A DNA stretch of 23,379 nt from Gemmatimonas sp. UBA2094 (GCA_002331565.1 DCZC01000112.1:2974-26352); one strand, 5' to 3'; shown: positions 1 through 7,789, numbered from the stretch's first letter. The notes: generated by a model from the letters alone, not told the origin. A program made the numbers and translations.

Positions 1-44
1 ATCGCCGACCACATAGCGTTCACGAGCTGGGCCATGAACTGCAT
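1..44 (-). CDS. 5' end of an unidentified gene (cut by window edge)
   Basis: Only the first 14 codons are inside the window, reading MQFMAQLVNAMWSA, and the gene runs off the left edge. It is called because the ATG at 44-42 is preceded at good spacing by the best Shine-Dalgarno sequence in the window, and because it continues the direction of all neighbouring genes. The visible peptide is hydrophobic with little charge, so a membrane segment is possible, but it is too short for any family assignment. The 189 bases between it and the next gene upstream could hold its own promoter. Confidence 0.6.
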   Translation of the reverse strand, partial: MQFMAQLVNAMWSA

Positions 45-50
45 GAGTCG

Positions 51-60
51 TCACCTCCCT
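51..60 (-). promoter_or_regulatory. Strong Shine-Dalgarno site for the partial gene at 1-44
   Basis: On the minus strand the bases before the ATG read AGGGAGGTGA, then CGACTC, then ATG. Eight consecutive bases match the sequence complementary to the 3' end of bacterial 16S rRNA (AGGAGGTGA type), six bases from the start. Most other starts in this window have no comparable site, so this gene is probably translated efficiently. Confidence 0.75.
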
Positions 61-233
61 TGGGGGCAGTCACGCGTGTCCCGCTCGGGACTCCACGTGC
101 TTTCTCAGGTTGGCTCCGCTCTTACTACGGCCTGCCCGCTCTGCTCCGCTCTAGACGGCTGACGGGGACGTTCGGGTTCTCGTCGTGTCGGGACGAATGA
201 AAAGGTTGGGCGAGGAACGCGCGGCGCTGCGTA
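61..233. other. Intergenic region without a recognisable gene
   Basis: This spacer lies between the 292-residue unknown protein and the partial gene at the left edge. It contains a 14-base perfect palindrome, GTCCCGCTCGGGAC, at 78-91, inside what would be the leader of the partial gene. I see no convincing -35/-10 pair and no T-tract terminator. A short hairpin or operator role for the palindrome is possible but unsupported. Confidence 0.4.
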
Positions 234-1112
234 CTAGCGATCGAGCTGCACCCTCCGGTTGGTGGCGTCGAGCACCGACAGTACTGCGCTCGTCTCCGCG
301 CTCTCCCGCACTTCACAGCTGCCTGTCAGACACACCGGCTCGCGACCCACACGCGCCGACACACTGACAAACACGAACTTACGATCGAATGCGTCGATGA
401 GCTTGGCCCCTTCGAGCGAAAGACTCCGCTCGCCCCCGGCCGTCACCTTCATCGCCGCGATGATGGCCTGCAACGTCGCCCGCGCGGCCAACTCGATGCG
501 CGATCGCTCCGTCTCCTGCCCTTCGGCTTCCCCGAAATACTCCTGCCCCCCACGCGACAGGGTGACCCGACACAGCACGCCACGCGAACGGGAACGCCGC
601 ACCTCGATGTCTTCGAATATCAGCAACCGGCGATCCGCGGCTACGTCCGCCTGTGCCACCGGAGAGACAGACGATCGAGCCCCCCCAACGGCACCAATTC
701 CCCCTTCCAGGTCGGCCCCGGACATCGCCGGCGCCCGAACGCCAACCCCGATTGCCCCCTGCGGAGCCGTCGGGGCGGCCCCGCCAGGGATGGCGCTCAA
801 TACGGCCGGCATCACAGGCGGGAGCGGGGCGTCGACGGCCCGCGGCGCCTCCAGCGTGGTCGCGATCGAGACCTTGCGGTGATTGATCCGCAGCCCCAGC
901 TGCGCCATCAGCGCGCTCTCGATGTTGCGGACCGTGTTCTTCGGCGCGACCTGATCCGTCGTCAACACGTGGATCTCTTCGATGGCCCCCGAATCCCCCG
1001 GGATGATCCGCACCGAAATGACGCCAGGCAGCGTCGCGATCAGCTCCTCGGCACGACGCAGAGGCAATACGCTCCCGGCGATGGCGCCAGGGGCGGAGGC
1101 CGCGCTCGTCAC
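234..1112 (-). CDS. Conserved-looking protein of unknown function, two parts
   Basis: The protein is 292 residues and starts with GTG at 1112; no ATG lies between that codon and the in-frame stop at 1184, and no clear Shine-Dalgarno site is visible. I do not recognise the family. The N-terminal part (residues about 18-85) has the pattern of a small alpha/beta domain: a strand GVISVRI, an acidic turn, EEIHVLTT, a helix NIESAL, then INHRKVSIA. Residues about 90-160 are Ala/Pro/Gly-rich and probably a flexible linker. The C-terminal 130 residues form a second alpha/beta region with FEDIEVRR, RVTLSRGGQEYFGEAEG, a helix rich in Ala, and FVFVSVSA. There is no signal peptide or membrane segment, so it is probably cytoplasmic. 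It lies 162 bases downstream of the sigma-54 activator and may or may not share its transcript. Confidence 0.8.
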   Translation of the reverse strand: MTSAASAPGAIAGSVLPLRRAEELIATLPGVISVRIIPGDSGAIEEIHVLTTDQVAPKNTVRNIESALMAQLGLRINHRKVSIATTLEAPRAVDAPLPPVMPAVLSAIPGGAAPTAPQGAIGVGVRAPAMSGADLEGGIGAVGGARSSVSPVAQADVAADRRLLIFEDIEVRRSRSRGVLCRVTLSRGGQEYFGEAEGQETERSRIELAARATLQAIIAAMKVTAGGERSLSLEGAKLIDAFDRKFVFVSVSARVGREPVCLTGSCEVRESAETSAVLSVLDATNRRVQLDR

Positions 1113-1274
1113 GCCGAAATTGACGGGAATGGACAGATCAGGCTCCGGTGCAGGGGCAGACCAGTTGGAGTGGTCCGGCTGTCATCAAGAGCGAATATGT
1201 GACCCGCGTCGCCGTCCTGCAAGCCTTAAAGTCTTCCCAACCTATTGTCCCGCAACCATCTATACGGTTACACC

Positions 1275-2942
1275 TCAAGCTTCCTCTACGTCGGTGGTGG
1301 CGTCGGCCGCCTCCTCGCCCTCGTATTCCCTGAGCTTGCGGTAGAGCGTGCGCTCCCCGATCCCCAGCAGATCAGCGGCTTTTCTACGGTTACCACCCGT
1401 ATCCCGCAGCGCCGCCTGAATCGCCATCCGCTCAATGTCGGCCATCGTCATGCCGGGGCCGAGGGTAATGACGGTCGGCGGTGGCGCGTCGTCGCGCGGC
1501 TCGATGCCCCCCCGCACAAGTCCGTACCCGCTCACGGGCAGTACCTCGGTCAGCCCGGGCATCGGGGGCCCGCCCGGCCGGACTTCCGCCACCCATGCCC
1601 CACCCGGCGCCGGACGCTGCTCGATGTCGATACGCCGACGCAATTCCTCGACCTGCAGCTTGAGTTCGACCAGCGAACGTACGATGAACTCGAGCTCGCG
1701 CCCCTGCGCCCGCTCGCTCCCCTGCACCAGCGGCCCCACGGGCACCGGAAGCAATCGGCGCCCACCGCTCTCGCGGATCGCGCGCGGGATGTCGTCGGCG
1801 CCGATCTCGCGACCGTGCGCCAGCACGACCATGCTCTCCACGAGATTGCGCAGTTCACGTACGTTGCCGGGCCACTGGTATTCCACGAGCAAGGCCAGCG
1901 CGTCGGCCGAGATGCCGTTGAACTCCCGGTCGTGCAGCGCCGAGAACTCGGTGACGAACTGGCGCACGAGCAGCGGGATGTCCTCGCGCCGCTCCCGCAG
2001 CGGCGGCAGATACACGTTGAGCACATTGAGCCGATAGAACAGATCGGCGCGAAACGCGCCCTCGTCCACATGCTCACGCAGCGGGCGGTTGGTGGCGGCC
2101 ACCACGCGCACATCCACCGGGATCGTCTGCGACCCGCCCACCCGCGTGACGTCGCGCTCCTCCAGGACCCGCAGCAACTTCACCTGCGTGGCCGGCGGAA
2201 TCTCGCCGACCTCATCGAGGAACAACGTCCCGGTGTCGGCAAGCTCGAACCGGCCGAGTCGTCGTTCCGCCGCGCCGGTGAACGCGCCCTTCTCATGCCC
2301 GAACAGCTCGCTCTCGAGGAGTGTCTCGGGCAGCGCCCCCACGTTCACGGCGATGAAGGGTTTGCCGCGACGCGGACTGAGACGGTGTACCGCGCGCGCC
2401 ACGAGCTCCTTGCCCGTGCCGCTCTCCCCCTCAATGAGCACGGTGCTGGTGACAGGCGCGATCTGCTCCACCTTTACGAGCACTTCGCGGATCGCCGCCG
2501 ACTCGCCGACCAACCCCGTCTCCGCTGCCAGCCGCAAACGTTCGAGCCGGCGACGGATGCTGTCTACCACATCGTCGACAACGACGGGCTTCGGCCAGGT
2601 TTCCGCGTACCCGACCTCGCGCAGACGCTCCTGCATGAGCGGATCGACGACATCGGTAAAGCCGATGACGGCGACATTGTCCCACAGCAGGTGACGGACA
2701 AGGGCCACATTCGCCGCGTCGAGCAACGCCCCCGTGAGAACGAGCACCGTGGGGCGCACGCGACGCAGGTCGCCTCGCACGTCGTCCATCGGAGAGATGG
2801 TGACGGTGTGAACGCCCTGCGCTTCGAGCGCCGCATTGAGCCGGACGGCCGGCTCGACGTCGGTCATGAGGATGGCAACGACGCCCGTCGCATCACCCTC
2901 GACGCCGCCGCGCCGCCCCGCGTTGGTGGGGCGTGCGCGCAT
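1275..2942 (-). CDS. Sigma-54-dependent activator with degenerate receiver domain (NtrC family, Fis-type HTH)
   Basis: The protein has 555 residues. Residues about 20-133 resemble a response-regulator receiver: an acidic start (MTDVE, 26-30) and the Lys-Pro near strand 5 (WPKP, 116-119) are present, but the phosphoacceptor position at the end of strand 3 is Thr70 (VLVLTG) rather than Asp. Residues about 143-390 are an AAA+ domain with Walker A GESGTGKE (172-179), the sigma-54-contacting GAFTGA loop (219-224) and Walker B LFLDE (240-244). A likely coiled coil spans 415-441, and a Fis-type helix-turn-helix lies at about 505-541 (NRRKAADLLGIGERTLYRKL). It should remodel the sigma-54 RNA polymerase closed complex at target promoters, probably without classical phosphorylation control. 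The ATG at 2942 follows the gcvT stop by two bases, with GGGGAAGG just upstream. The open frame continues into gcvT, but that extension is antisense-frame noise. Its targets are not evident here. Confidence 0.93.
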   Translation of the reverse strand: MRARPTNAGRRGGVEGDATGVVAILMTDVEPAVRLNAALEAQGVHTVTISPMDDVRGDLRRVRPTVLVLTGALLDAANVALVRHLLWDNVAVIGFTDVVDPLMQERLREVGYAETWPKPVVVDDVVDSIRRRLERLRLAAETGLVGESAAIREVLVKVEQIAPVTSTVLIEGESGTGKELVARAVHRLSPRRGKPFIAVNVGALPETLLESELFGHEKGAFTGAAERRLGRFELADTGTLFLDEVGEIPPATQVKLLRVLEERDVTRVGGSQTIPVDVRVVAATNRPLREHVDEGAFRADLFYRLNVLNVYLPPLRERREDIPLLVRQFVTEFSALHDREFNGISADALALLVEYQWPGNVRELRNLVESMVVLAHGREIGADDIPRAIRESGGRRLLPVPVGPLVQGSERAQGRELEFIVRSLVELKLQVEELRRRIDIEQRPAPGGAWVAEVRPGGPPMPGLTEVLPVSGYGLVRGGIEPRDDAPPPTVITLGPGMTMADIERMAIQAALRDTGGNRRKAADLLGIGERTLYRKLREYEGEEAADATTDVEEA

Positions 2943-2944
2943 GG

Positions 2945-4057
2945 TCACGCCTTCCCCGGCCGCTTGTAGAACGGCAGCTTCACTACGCGGGCCGGAATCA
3001 TCTTGCCGCGAATCTCCACCTCGAACGCAGCGCCTTCGACAGCCGCTGCACTCGGCAGATAGCAGGTGCCCACGGGAATACCGAGCGTGGGGCTCATGGT
3101 GCCGCTGCACACCTCGCCGACCTTCACACCGCCGCACACGACGCCGTACCCGTGCCGCGGGATCGCGCGTTCGTCGAATGTGAAGCCCACGAGCTTCCGG
3201 TTGGTGCCGTCCTGATGCTGACGCACCAGCACGCCCTTGCCGAGGAACGGCTCGGTCTTGCCGAGCTTGACGAGCCAGTTGAGCCCCGCTTCGACCGGCG
3301 TAGTATGGTCGTCGAGTTCGTTGCCATACAGGCACATGCCAGCCTCGAGGCGCAGTGAGTCGCGGCAGCCGAGTCCGGCCGGCGTGACGTTGCCGGCCGC
3401 CATGATCGCGTGCCAGATGTCTGCGGCCTTCGTGTGATCGAAGTAGAGCTCGAAGCCGAGTTCACCCGTGTACCCGGTGCGCGAGATGATGCACGGCACC
3501 CCGGCGACATTGCCCTCGGTGAACCAGTAGTACTTGATGGCATCGAGCGGCGTGTTGCCTGACGGCACATCAGCGAGCGCCGCGACAATCGCGGGCGCCT
3601 GCGGCCCTTGAATGGCGAGCAGCGCCGTCGCGTCGGAGATGTCGGTCATCGTGCAATCGAACCCGGCCCGATGCGCCTCGAGGTGCGCGATATCCTTCTC
3701 GCGGTTGCTGGCGTTGATGACCAGCATGAGGTGATCGGCGAAGCGATACACCAACAGATCGTCCACGATGGTGGCGTCGGCGCGCAGCAGGGTGCTGTAC
3801 TGCACCTGCCCCACGCTGAGCGCGGCGACATCGTTGCTGGTAACGCTGTTGACGAAGCGGATGGCGTCGGGCCCACGCACGATGACCTCGCCCATGTGCG
3901 ACACATCGAACATGCCGCAGGCTTCGCGCACGGCCTTGTGTTCGACCGTGATGCCGGTGGGGTACTGCACCGGCATCTCGTAGCCGGCAAAGGGGACGAT
4001 CTTGGCGCCGAGGGCGACATGAACGTCGTGGAGCGGCGTGCGCTTGAGCTGGGTCAT
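2945..4057 (-). CDS. gcvT: Aminomethyltransferase, glycine cleavage system T protein
   Basis: GcvT takes the aminomethyl group from lipoylated H protein and passes the methylene to tetrahydrofolate, releasing ammonia. The 370-residue length is normal. Family signatures are visible: [10 protein letters not shown] (23-32), MFDVSHMGE (49-57), the acidic folate-site pair in TIVDDLLVY (96-104), [15 protein letters not shown] (191-205) and SLRLEAG (234-240). The ATG at 4057 was chosen because homologues begin close to this sequence; the frame stays open further upstream through the inverted repeat at 4084-4131, but that stretch is not protein-like. No Shine-Dalgarno site is seen. The partners gcvH and gcvP are not in the window. 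The gene is followed after two bases by the sigma-54 activator, so the two are probably co-transcribed. Confidence 0.96.
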   Translation of the reverse strand: MTQLKRTPLHDVHVALGAKIVPFAGYEMPVQYPTGITVEHKAVREACGMFDVSHMGEVIVRGPDAIRFVNSVTSNDVAALSVGQVQYSTLLRADATIVDDLLVYRFADHLMLVINASNREKDIAHLEAHRAGFDCTMTDISDATALLAIQGPQAPAIVAALADVPSGNTPLDAIKYYWFTEGNVAGVPCIISRTGYTGELGFELYFDHTKAADIWHAIMAAGNVTPAGLGCRDSLRLEAGMCLYGNELDDHTTPVEAGLNWLVKLGKTEPFLGKGVLVRQHQDGTNRKLVGFTFDERAIPRHGYGVVCGGVKVGEVCSGTMSPTLGIPVGTCYLPSAAAVEGAAFEVEIRGKMIPARVVKLPFYKRPGKA

Positions 4058-4083
4058 GAGCGGGGAGGAAGCGGAGTGAGCGA

Positions 4084-4131
4084 TCAAGGGGTCAGCGTCG
4101 TTGAATGATTTCAACGATTCTGACCCCTTGA
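4084..4131. repeat. Long inverted repeat (imperfect palindrome, 48 bases)
   Basis: The outer arms TCAAGGGGTCAG and CTGACCCCTTGA pair perfectly over 12 bp. After two non-Watson-Crick positions, an inner stem TCGTTGAA/TTCAACGA adds 8 bp, closed by the loop TGAT. It sits between the bcp stop and the gcvT start, is more AT-rich than its surroundings, and has no T tract on either side, so it is not a standard intrinsic terminator. The structure would form in RNA from either strand; the plus-strand RNA gains a G-U pair in the middle. Candidates are a REP/MITE-type repeat unit, an mRNA-stabilising hairpin before gcvT, or a protein-binding site. Confidence 0.7.
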
Positions 4132-4165
4132 CTGCGGTGAAAGATGCGCAAAATGGCAGGAGATC

Positions 4166-4180
4166 GCCAGCCAAGCTGGC
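4166..4180 (-). other. Short hairpin after bcp
   Basis: GCCAGC and GCTGGC form a 6-bp perfect stem with a three-base loop, 13 bases beyond the bcp stop codon. No T run follows on the minus strand, so termination is doubtful. It may protect the 3' end of a processed bcp message. Confidence 0.3.
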
Positions 4181-4193
4181 AGCCTATGTGGCA

Positions 4194-4652
4194 TCAGCCG
4201 ATCGAATCGATCACCTCTTCGGCGTGCCCGGCCGGCTTCACCTTTTCGAAGACCCTCGCGATACGCCCGTCCGGATCGATGACGAACGTGGTGCGCTCGA
4301 CTCCCATGTACTTGCGCCCGTACATGGACTTCTCCTTCCAGATATCGTAGGCCTGCAGCGCCACCTTCTCCTCGTCGGCGAGGAGGGTGAACGGCAACTC
4401 GTACTTGGCCTTGAACTTCTGGTGGCTCTTCACCGAATCGGGGCTGATGCCAAGGATGACGGCCTTGCCCTTCTTGAACTTCGGAAAGAGATCGCGAAAC
4501 TCGCACGCCTCGGTGGTACACCCCGAGGTGTCGTCCTTGGGATAGGCGTACAGCACGACCCACTGCCCGCGCAGCGACGAAAGCGTGAGCGCGTCGCCTG
4601 TATCGGTGGGCAGCGTGAAATCGGGGGCCAGTTGGCCGGCAGCGATCGGCAT
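4194..4652 (-). CDS. bcp: Peroxiredoxin, Bcp/PrxQ type
   Basis: This thiol peroxidase reduces hydrogen peroxide and organic hydroperoxides, usually with thioredoxin as electron donor, in the cytoplasm. The 152-residue length is typical of the family. The active-site stretch reads YPKDDTSGCTTEACEFRD, with peroxidatic Cys45 and resolving Cys50 four residues later, the arrangement of the two-Cys PrxQ branch. The thioredoxin-fold N-terminus APDFTLP (9-15) and the C-terminal ERTTFVIDPDGRI block are also present. The ATG at 4652 lies 12 bases after the argF stop, so an argF-bcp transcript is likely. The start has no strong Shine-Dalgarno site. Confidence 0.95.
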   Translation of the reverse strand: MPIAAGQLAPDFTLPTDTGDALTLSSLRGQWVVLYAYPKDDTSGCTTEACEFRDLFPKFKKGKAVILGISPDSVKSHQKFKAKYELPFTLLADEEKVALQAYDIWKEKSMYGRKYMGVERTTFVIDPDGRIARVFEKVKPAGHAEEVIDSIG

Positions 4653-4664
4653 GGAGAGATTACG

Positions 4665-5603
4665 TCAGAGGGGGACGTGTCCCATGAGCGCGGCCATGAT
4701 GGCCTTCTGGATGTGGAGGCGGTTCTCTGCCTCGTCCCACACCACGCTCTGGGGGCCGTCGATCACCTCGGCGGTGACTTCTTCGCCGCGGTGGGCCGGC
4801 AGACAATGCAGGAAGATGGCATGGCTCCGGGCCTTGGCCATGAGTTCGCCGTCTACCTGATACAGCGCGAACGCCATGGCCCGCTTCGCCTGTTCCTCCT
4901 CCTGCCCCATGGAGGCCCACACGTCGGTGGTCACCACGTCGGCGCCATCCACGGCCTCGCGCGGATCGCGCAGCAGTCGCACGTCGGCGCCCCTGGCGTC
5001 TGCCGCAGCAAGGAACTCGGGATCGGGGTCATACCCCTCGGGGCACGCCACCCGCAGCGCGAAGCCCAGATGCGCGGCCGCCTCGATCCACGAATTGGCC
5101 ATGTTGTTGCCATCGCCGATCCACGCCACGGTTTTTCCGCGGATGTCACCCTGGTGCTGCTGTACCGTGAGCACGTCAGCGAGGATCTGGCATGGGTGCG
5201 ACAGGTCCGTGAGACCGTTGATCACCGGCACCGTGGCATACTCGGCCAGTTCCACCACATCCTGATGCGCGAACGTGCGGATCATGATGCCCTGCACATA
5301 CCGCGACAGCACGCGCGCCGTATCGGCGATGGGCTCGCCGCGGCCGATCTGCACGTCGCGGGGGGAAAGAAAGTGCGCGGAGCCGCCCAGCTGGATGGCC
5401 CCCACCTCGAATGACATGCGCGTGCGGGTGGAGGACTTCATGAACAGCATCGCGAGCGCCTTGCCGGCGAGCGGCCTGGCGTCGTACCCGCCCGTCCGCA
5501 TGCGCTCGGCGAGATCGAGCAGGGCGAACGTTTCCGCCGGCGAGAAGTCACCGATGTTGAGGAAGTCGCGATGCGGGCGCTCGGCCCCGGTTGGTACGGG
5601 CAT
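4665..5603 (-). CDS. argF: Ornithine carbamoyltransferase
   Basis: ArgF condenses ornithine with carbamoyl phosphate to give citrulline in arginine synthesis. From the ATG at 5603 it is 312 residues, a normal length. The carbamoyl phosphate loop is KSSTRTR (56-62), followed by MIRTFAHQ (107-114) and HPCQ (136-139). The ornithine-binding side has DVWASMGQ (227-234) and FLHCLPAHRG (264-273) with the catalytic Cys267. This pattern separates it from aspartate carbamoyltransferase. The frame is open up to 5828, but residues before MPVPTGAERP are Pro/Gly/Arg-rich, run through the leader hairpin and have no family similarity. No other arginine gene is in the window. Regulation may act through the leader elements described at 5646-5700. 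Confidence 0.96.
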   Translation of the reverse strand: MPVPTGAERPHRDFLNIGDFSPAETFALLDLAERMRTGGYDARPLAGKALAMLFMKSSTRTRMSFEVGAIQLGGSAHFLSPRDVQIGRGEPIADTARVLSRYVQGIMIRTFAHQDVVELAEYATVPVINGLTDLSHPCQILADVLTVQQHQGDIRGKTVAWIGDGNNMANSWIEAAAHLGFALRVACPEGYDPDPEFLAAADARGADVRLLRDPREAVDGADVVTTDVWASMGQEEEQAKRAMAFALYQVDGELMAKARSHAIFLHCLPAHRGEEVTAEVIDGPQSVVWDEAENRLHIQKAIMAALMGHVPL

Positions 5604-5645
5604 GGATATGCGGCCCAGGCTGGAGAGCGTGCGCCCCCCGGTGGG

Positions 5646-5678
5646 AAAAGCAGACGGCGCGGCTGGAGGGCCGCGCCG
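5646..5678 (-). terminator. Terminator-like hairpin in the leader before argF (hslU terminator or argF attenuator)
   Basis: On the minus strand CGGCGCGGC and GCCGCGCCG form a perfect 9-bp GC stem with a 6-base loop (5655-5678), followed by TCTGCTTTT. This resembles an intrinsic terminator with a modest U tract. It is about 170 bases beyond the hslU stop and 52 bases before the argF start. It could end hslVU transcription at a distance, or act as an attenuator if the argF promoter lies upstream of it. No alternative antiterminator stem was worked out. Confidence 0.45.
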
Positions 5679-5688
5679 GGCGAAGGGG

Positions 5689-5700
5689 TGAATGTATTCA
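5689..5700. promoter_or_regulatory. TGAAT-GT-ATTCA palindrome upstream of argF, possible operator
   Basis: TGAATGTATTCA is an AT-rich palindrome with arms TGAAT and ATTCA in a very GC-rich leader, 86 bases before the argF start. The half-sites equal those of the ArgR/AhrC operator (ARG box), but the known consensus has four bases between them and here there are two. It could be a divergent ARG box or a site for another regulator. A weak -10-like TACATT overlaps it on the minus strand. Confidence 0.3.
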
Positions 5701-5846
5701 GGGACGGGGGCGAGGGGAACGGCACCCCCGCCCACGGGCCCCGCTGGGGCAATCAGGACACGTTCCGCTCGAACGACGTGATGAACCGGCCGCCCCACCC
5801 TTCCGGATTGGCCGTACGATCGCCGCACGCTACCGTACCGTGCGCG
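5701..5846 (-). other. GC-rich hslU-argF spacer with small hairpins
   Basis: This is the upstream part of the hslU-argF spacer. It contains a hairpin right after the hslU stop (CGCACG/CGTGCG, 5824-5844) and a 5-bp stem GCCCC/GGGGC (5738-5750). Neither is followed by a T run on the minus strand. No convincing sigma-70 promoter is visible, although an argF promoter is expected somewhere between here and 5604. Confidence 0.3.
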
Positions 5847-7244
5847 CTACAAGATGTACTTCCGCAGGTCCTCGTCCTCGGCGATCGCCTTGAGGCGTTC
5901 GCGCACCATCTCGGCGCTGACGGTCACGGTGTCCCGACCGCGGTCGGGGAGCTCGTACAGCAGTTCCTCGAGCAACGTGGTCATGACGGTGTGCAGACGA
6001 CGCGCCCCGATGTTCTCCATGCGCTCGTTTACCCGCGCCGCAACACGCGCCAGCTCCGCGATGCCTTCGGCGGTGAATTCGAGCTGCGCCCCTTCCGCCG
6101 CGACGAGTGCGGCGTACTGCTTGGTGAGCGCGTTCTCCGGCTCCGTCATGATACGCACGAAGTCGGCCTCGGTGAGCGCCTTGAGCTCCACCCGGATGGG
6201 GAATCGCCCCTGCAATTCGGGAATCAGATCGCTCGGCTTGCTCACGTGGAACGCCCCGGCCGCCACGAACAGGATGTGATCGGTCTTCACGTTCCCGTAC
6301 TTGGTCTGCACGTTCGAGCCTTCCACGATGGGGAGCAGGTCGCGCTGCACCCCTTCGCGCGACACGTCGGGGCCACCGCCCTGTCCACGCTCCCCCGCGA
6401 TCTTGTCGATCTCGTCGAGAAAGACGATGCCCATCGCCTCGGCGCGTTCCAGCGCGTCACTGGTGATGTCGTCGAGATCGATGAGCTTCTCGAGCTCCTC
6501 GTCGAGCAGAATGCGCCGCGCTTCGCTCACCTTGACCGTGCGGCGTTTCTTCCGTTTCGGAAGCAAATCGCGGAACCAATCCGCCATGCTTTCCAGTCCC
6601 TCGGGCGCACCCGGCATCACCGCGCCCGGCATGCCGGGGCCGCTTTGCGTCACTTCGACCTCCACCTCGCGGGTCTCCAGTTGCCCATCGAGGAGCAGCG
6701 CCTTGAGCTTGTCGCGCGTGCGCTTGTGGCGCTCGAGGGCCTGCTCGTGTTCCGCTCGCGCATCGGGGGATGCTTCCGCCGCGAGGGACGGCGGCACCGG
6801 CAGCAGCAGATCGAGGATGCGCTCGTCGACCTTCTCGTTGGCGAGATCGTCGACCTCGACCTCGCGTTCGGTGCGCACCATGTCGATCGCGTTTTCGATG
6901 AGGTCGCGGATCATGCTCTCCACGTCGCGCCCCACGTAGCCGACCTCGGTGAACTTCGACGCCTCCACCTTCACGAAGGGCGCCCCGCTCAGCTTCGCCA
7001 GTCGCCGTGCAATCTCCGTCTTCCCCACCCCCGTGGGGCCGATGAGAATGATATTGTTGGGTGAGATCTCGTCGCGGATGCTCTCGGGCGCGCGCTGGCG
7101 TCGCCACCGGTTCCGCAACGCAATGGCCACGGACTTCTTGGCGTCGGCCTGGCCCACGATGTATCGATCGAGCTCGGCGACGATCTGACGCGGGGTGAGG
7201 GTGGCCAATCGGGCGATGGCCTGTTGGGTGCGGGGACTCGGCAT
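5847..7244 (-). CDS. hslU: HslU (ClpY), AAA+ unfoldase of the HslVU protease
   Basis: HslU forms the ATP-driven hexameric unfoldase that feeds proteins into the HslV peptidase. The 465 residues are within the family range. Walker A is GPTGVGKT (69-76), the pore loop GYVGRD is at 102-107, Walker B IVFLDEID at 273-280 and the sensor-2 region GARRL at 413-417. The intermediate domain lies between (about 110-250). It includes a Met/Gly/Pro-rich stretch around 200-220 that looks variable. The C-terminus ends EDLRKYIL, matching the tail that docks into HslV grooves. The start ATG overlaps the hslV stop in TGATG, so translation is probably coupled. Confidence 0.97.
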   Translation of the reverse strand: MPSPRTQQAIARLATLTPRQIVAELDRYIVGQADAKKSVAIALRNRWRRQRAPESIRDEISPNNIILIGPTGVGKTEIARRLAKLSGAPFVKVEASKFTEVGYVGRDVESMIRDLIENAIDMVRTEREVEVDDLANEKVDERILDLLLPVPPSLAAEASPDARAEHEQALERHKRTRDKLKALLLDGQLETREVEVEVTQSGPGMPGAVMPGAPEGLESMADWFRDLLPKRKKRRTVKVSEARRILLDEELEKLIDLDDITSDALERAEAMGIVFLDEIDKIAGERGQGGGPDVSREGVQRDLLPIVEGSNVQTKYGNVKTDHILFVAAGAFHVSKPSDLIPELQGRFPIRVELKALTEADFVRIMTEPENALTKQYAALVAAEGAQLEFTAEGIAELARVAARVNERMENIGARRLHTVMTTLLEELLYELPDRGRDTVTVSAEMVRERLKAIAEDEDLRKYIL

Positions 7245-7789
7245 CAGGCCGTGGGCTCCAGCACCGTGATGTTGGTGTTGGTGTAGATGCAGAGCTCACC
7301 AGCGATGGTGAGGGCCTTGGTCACGATGTCTCGTGGCGGCAACGACGTCTCGCGGAGGAGCGCGCGTGCCGCGGCCTGCGCGTACGTGCCGCCGGACCCG
7401 ATGGCGAGAATGCCGTCATCAGGTTCGATGAGTTCGCCGTTGCCACTCAGCATGAATCCATGATCGGCGTCGGCCACGATGAGCAGGGCCTCGAGTCGCC
7501 GCAGCATACGATCGCTGCGCCACTCCTTCGCGAGCTCCACCGCCGCGCGCGGCAGGTTGCCTGGATAGCGCTCGAGTTTTTCCTCGAACTTCTCGAACAG
7601 CGTGAGTGCGTCGGCCACCGATCCGGCAAAGCCGGCCACGACGCGCCCGCCCTTGAGCGTCCGCACCTTCACGGCCGAGTTCTTGGCCACGGTATCGCCG
7701 ATGGATACCTGCCCGTCACCACCGATGGCCACGCGGCCATCGCGACGCACGGCAAGAATCGTGGTGGCCTTGATCTGAGGAAGGGACAT
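7244..7789 (-). CDS. hslV: HslV (ClpQ), peptidase subunit of HslVU
   Basis: HslV is the proteasome-beta-like threonine peptidase that forms two stacked hexameric rings capped by HslU. From the ATG at 7789 it has 181 residues. The mature enzyme should begin at [10 protein letters not shown], leaving an eight-residue propeptide MSLPQIKA. Family blocks [34 protein letters not shown] and [12 protein letters not shown] are intact, as is CIYTN near the end. An in-frame ATG nine bases further upstream (7798) would add three residues and cannot be excluded. The frame continues to 7918, but that part overlaps the divergent control region. The gene is first in the hslV-hslU pair. Confidence 0.96.
   Translation of the reverse strand: MSLPQIKATTILAVRRDGRVAIGGDGQVSIGDTVAKNSAVKVRTLKGGRVVAGFAGSVADALTLFEKFEEKLERYPGNLPRAAVELAKEWRSDRMLRRLEALLIVADADHGFMLSGNGELIEPDDGILAIGSGGTYAQAAARALLRETSLPPRDIVTKALTIAGELCIYTNTNITVLEPTA

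Noticed and set aside
1145..1166. Possible sigma-54 promoter upstream of the unknown 292-residue protein
   Set aside because: On the minus strand a GG and a GC element are present, but they are separated by nine bases instead of the required ten, and the flanking consensus is poor.
1245..2969. 574-codon open frame on the plus strand opposite the sigma-54 activator
   Set aside because: The reverse strand encodes a protein with all expected AAA+ and helix-turn-helix motifs. The plus-strand translation is His/Arg/Asp-rich with no family features, a normal result of high-GC third positions.
2943..3335. Extended N-terminus of the sigma-54 activator
   Set aside because: The extra residues lie wholly inside gcvT in another frame, are Arg-rich, and an ATG with a purine-rich upstream site is present at 2942.
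4101..5414. 437-codon plus-strand frame opposite bcp and argF
   Set aside because: It spans two well-supported genes and a spacer on the other strand, and its translation has no recognisable domain.
5689..5700. Canonical ArgR box
   Set aside because: Half-sites match, but the spacing is two bases rather than four, so it is reported only as a candidate operator.
5604..5828. 75-residue N-terminal extension of ArgF
   Set aside because: It runs through the hairpin and palindrome of the leader and has no similarity to carbamoyltransferases; the ATG at 5603 gives the usual family length.
5571..7064. 497-codon plus-strand frame opposite hslU
   Set aside because: Antisense shadow of hslU; the composition is His/Arg/Leu-rich without motifs.
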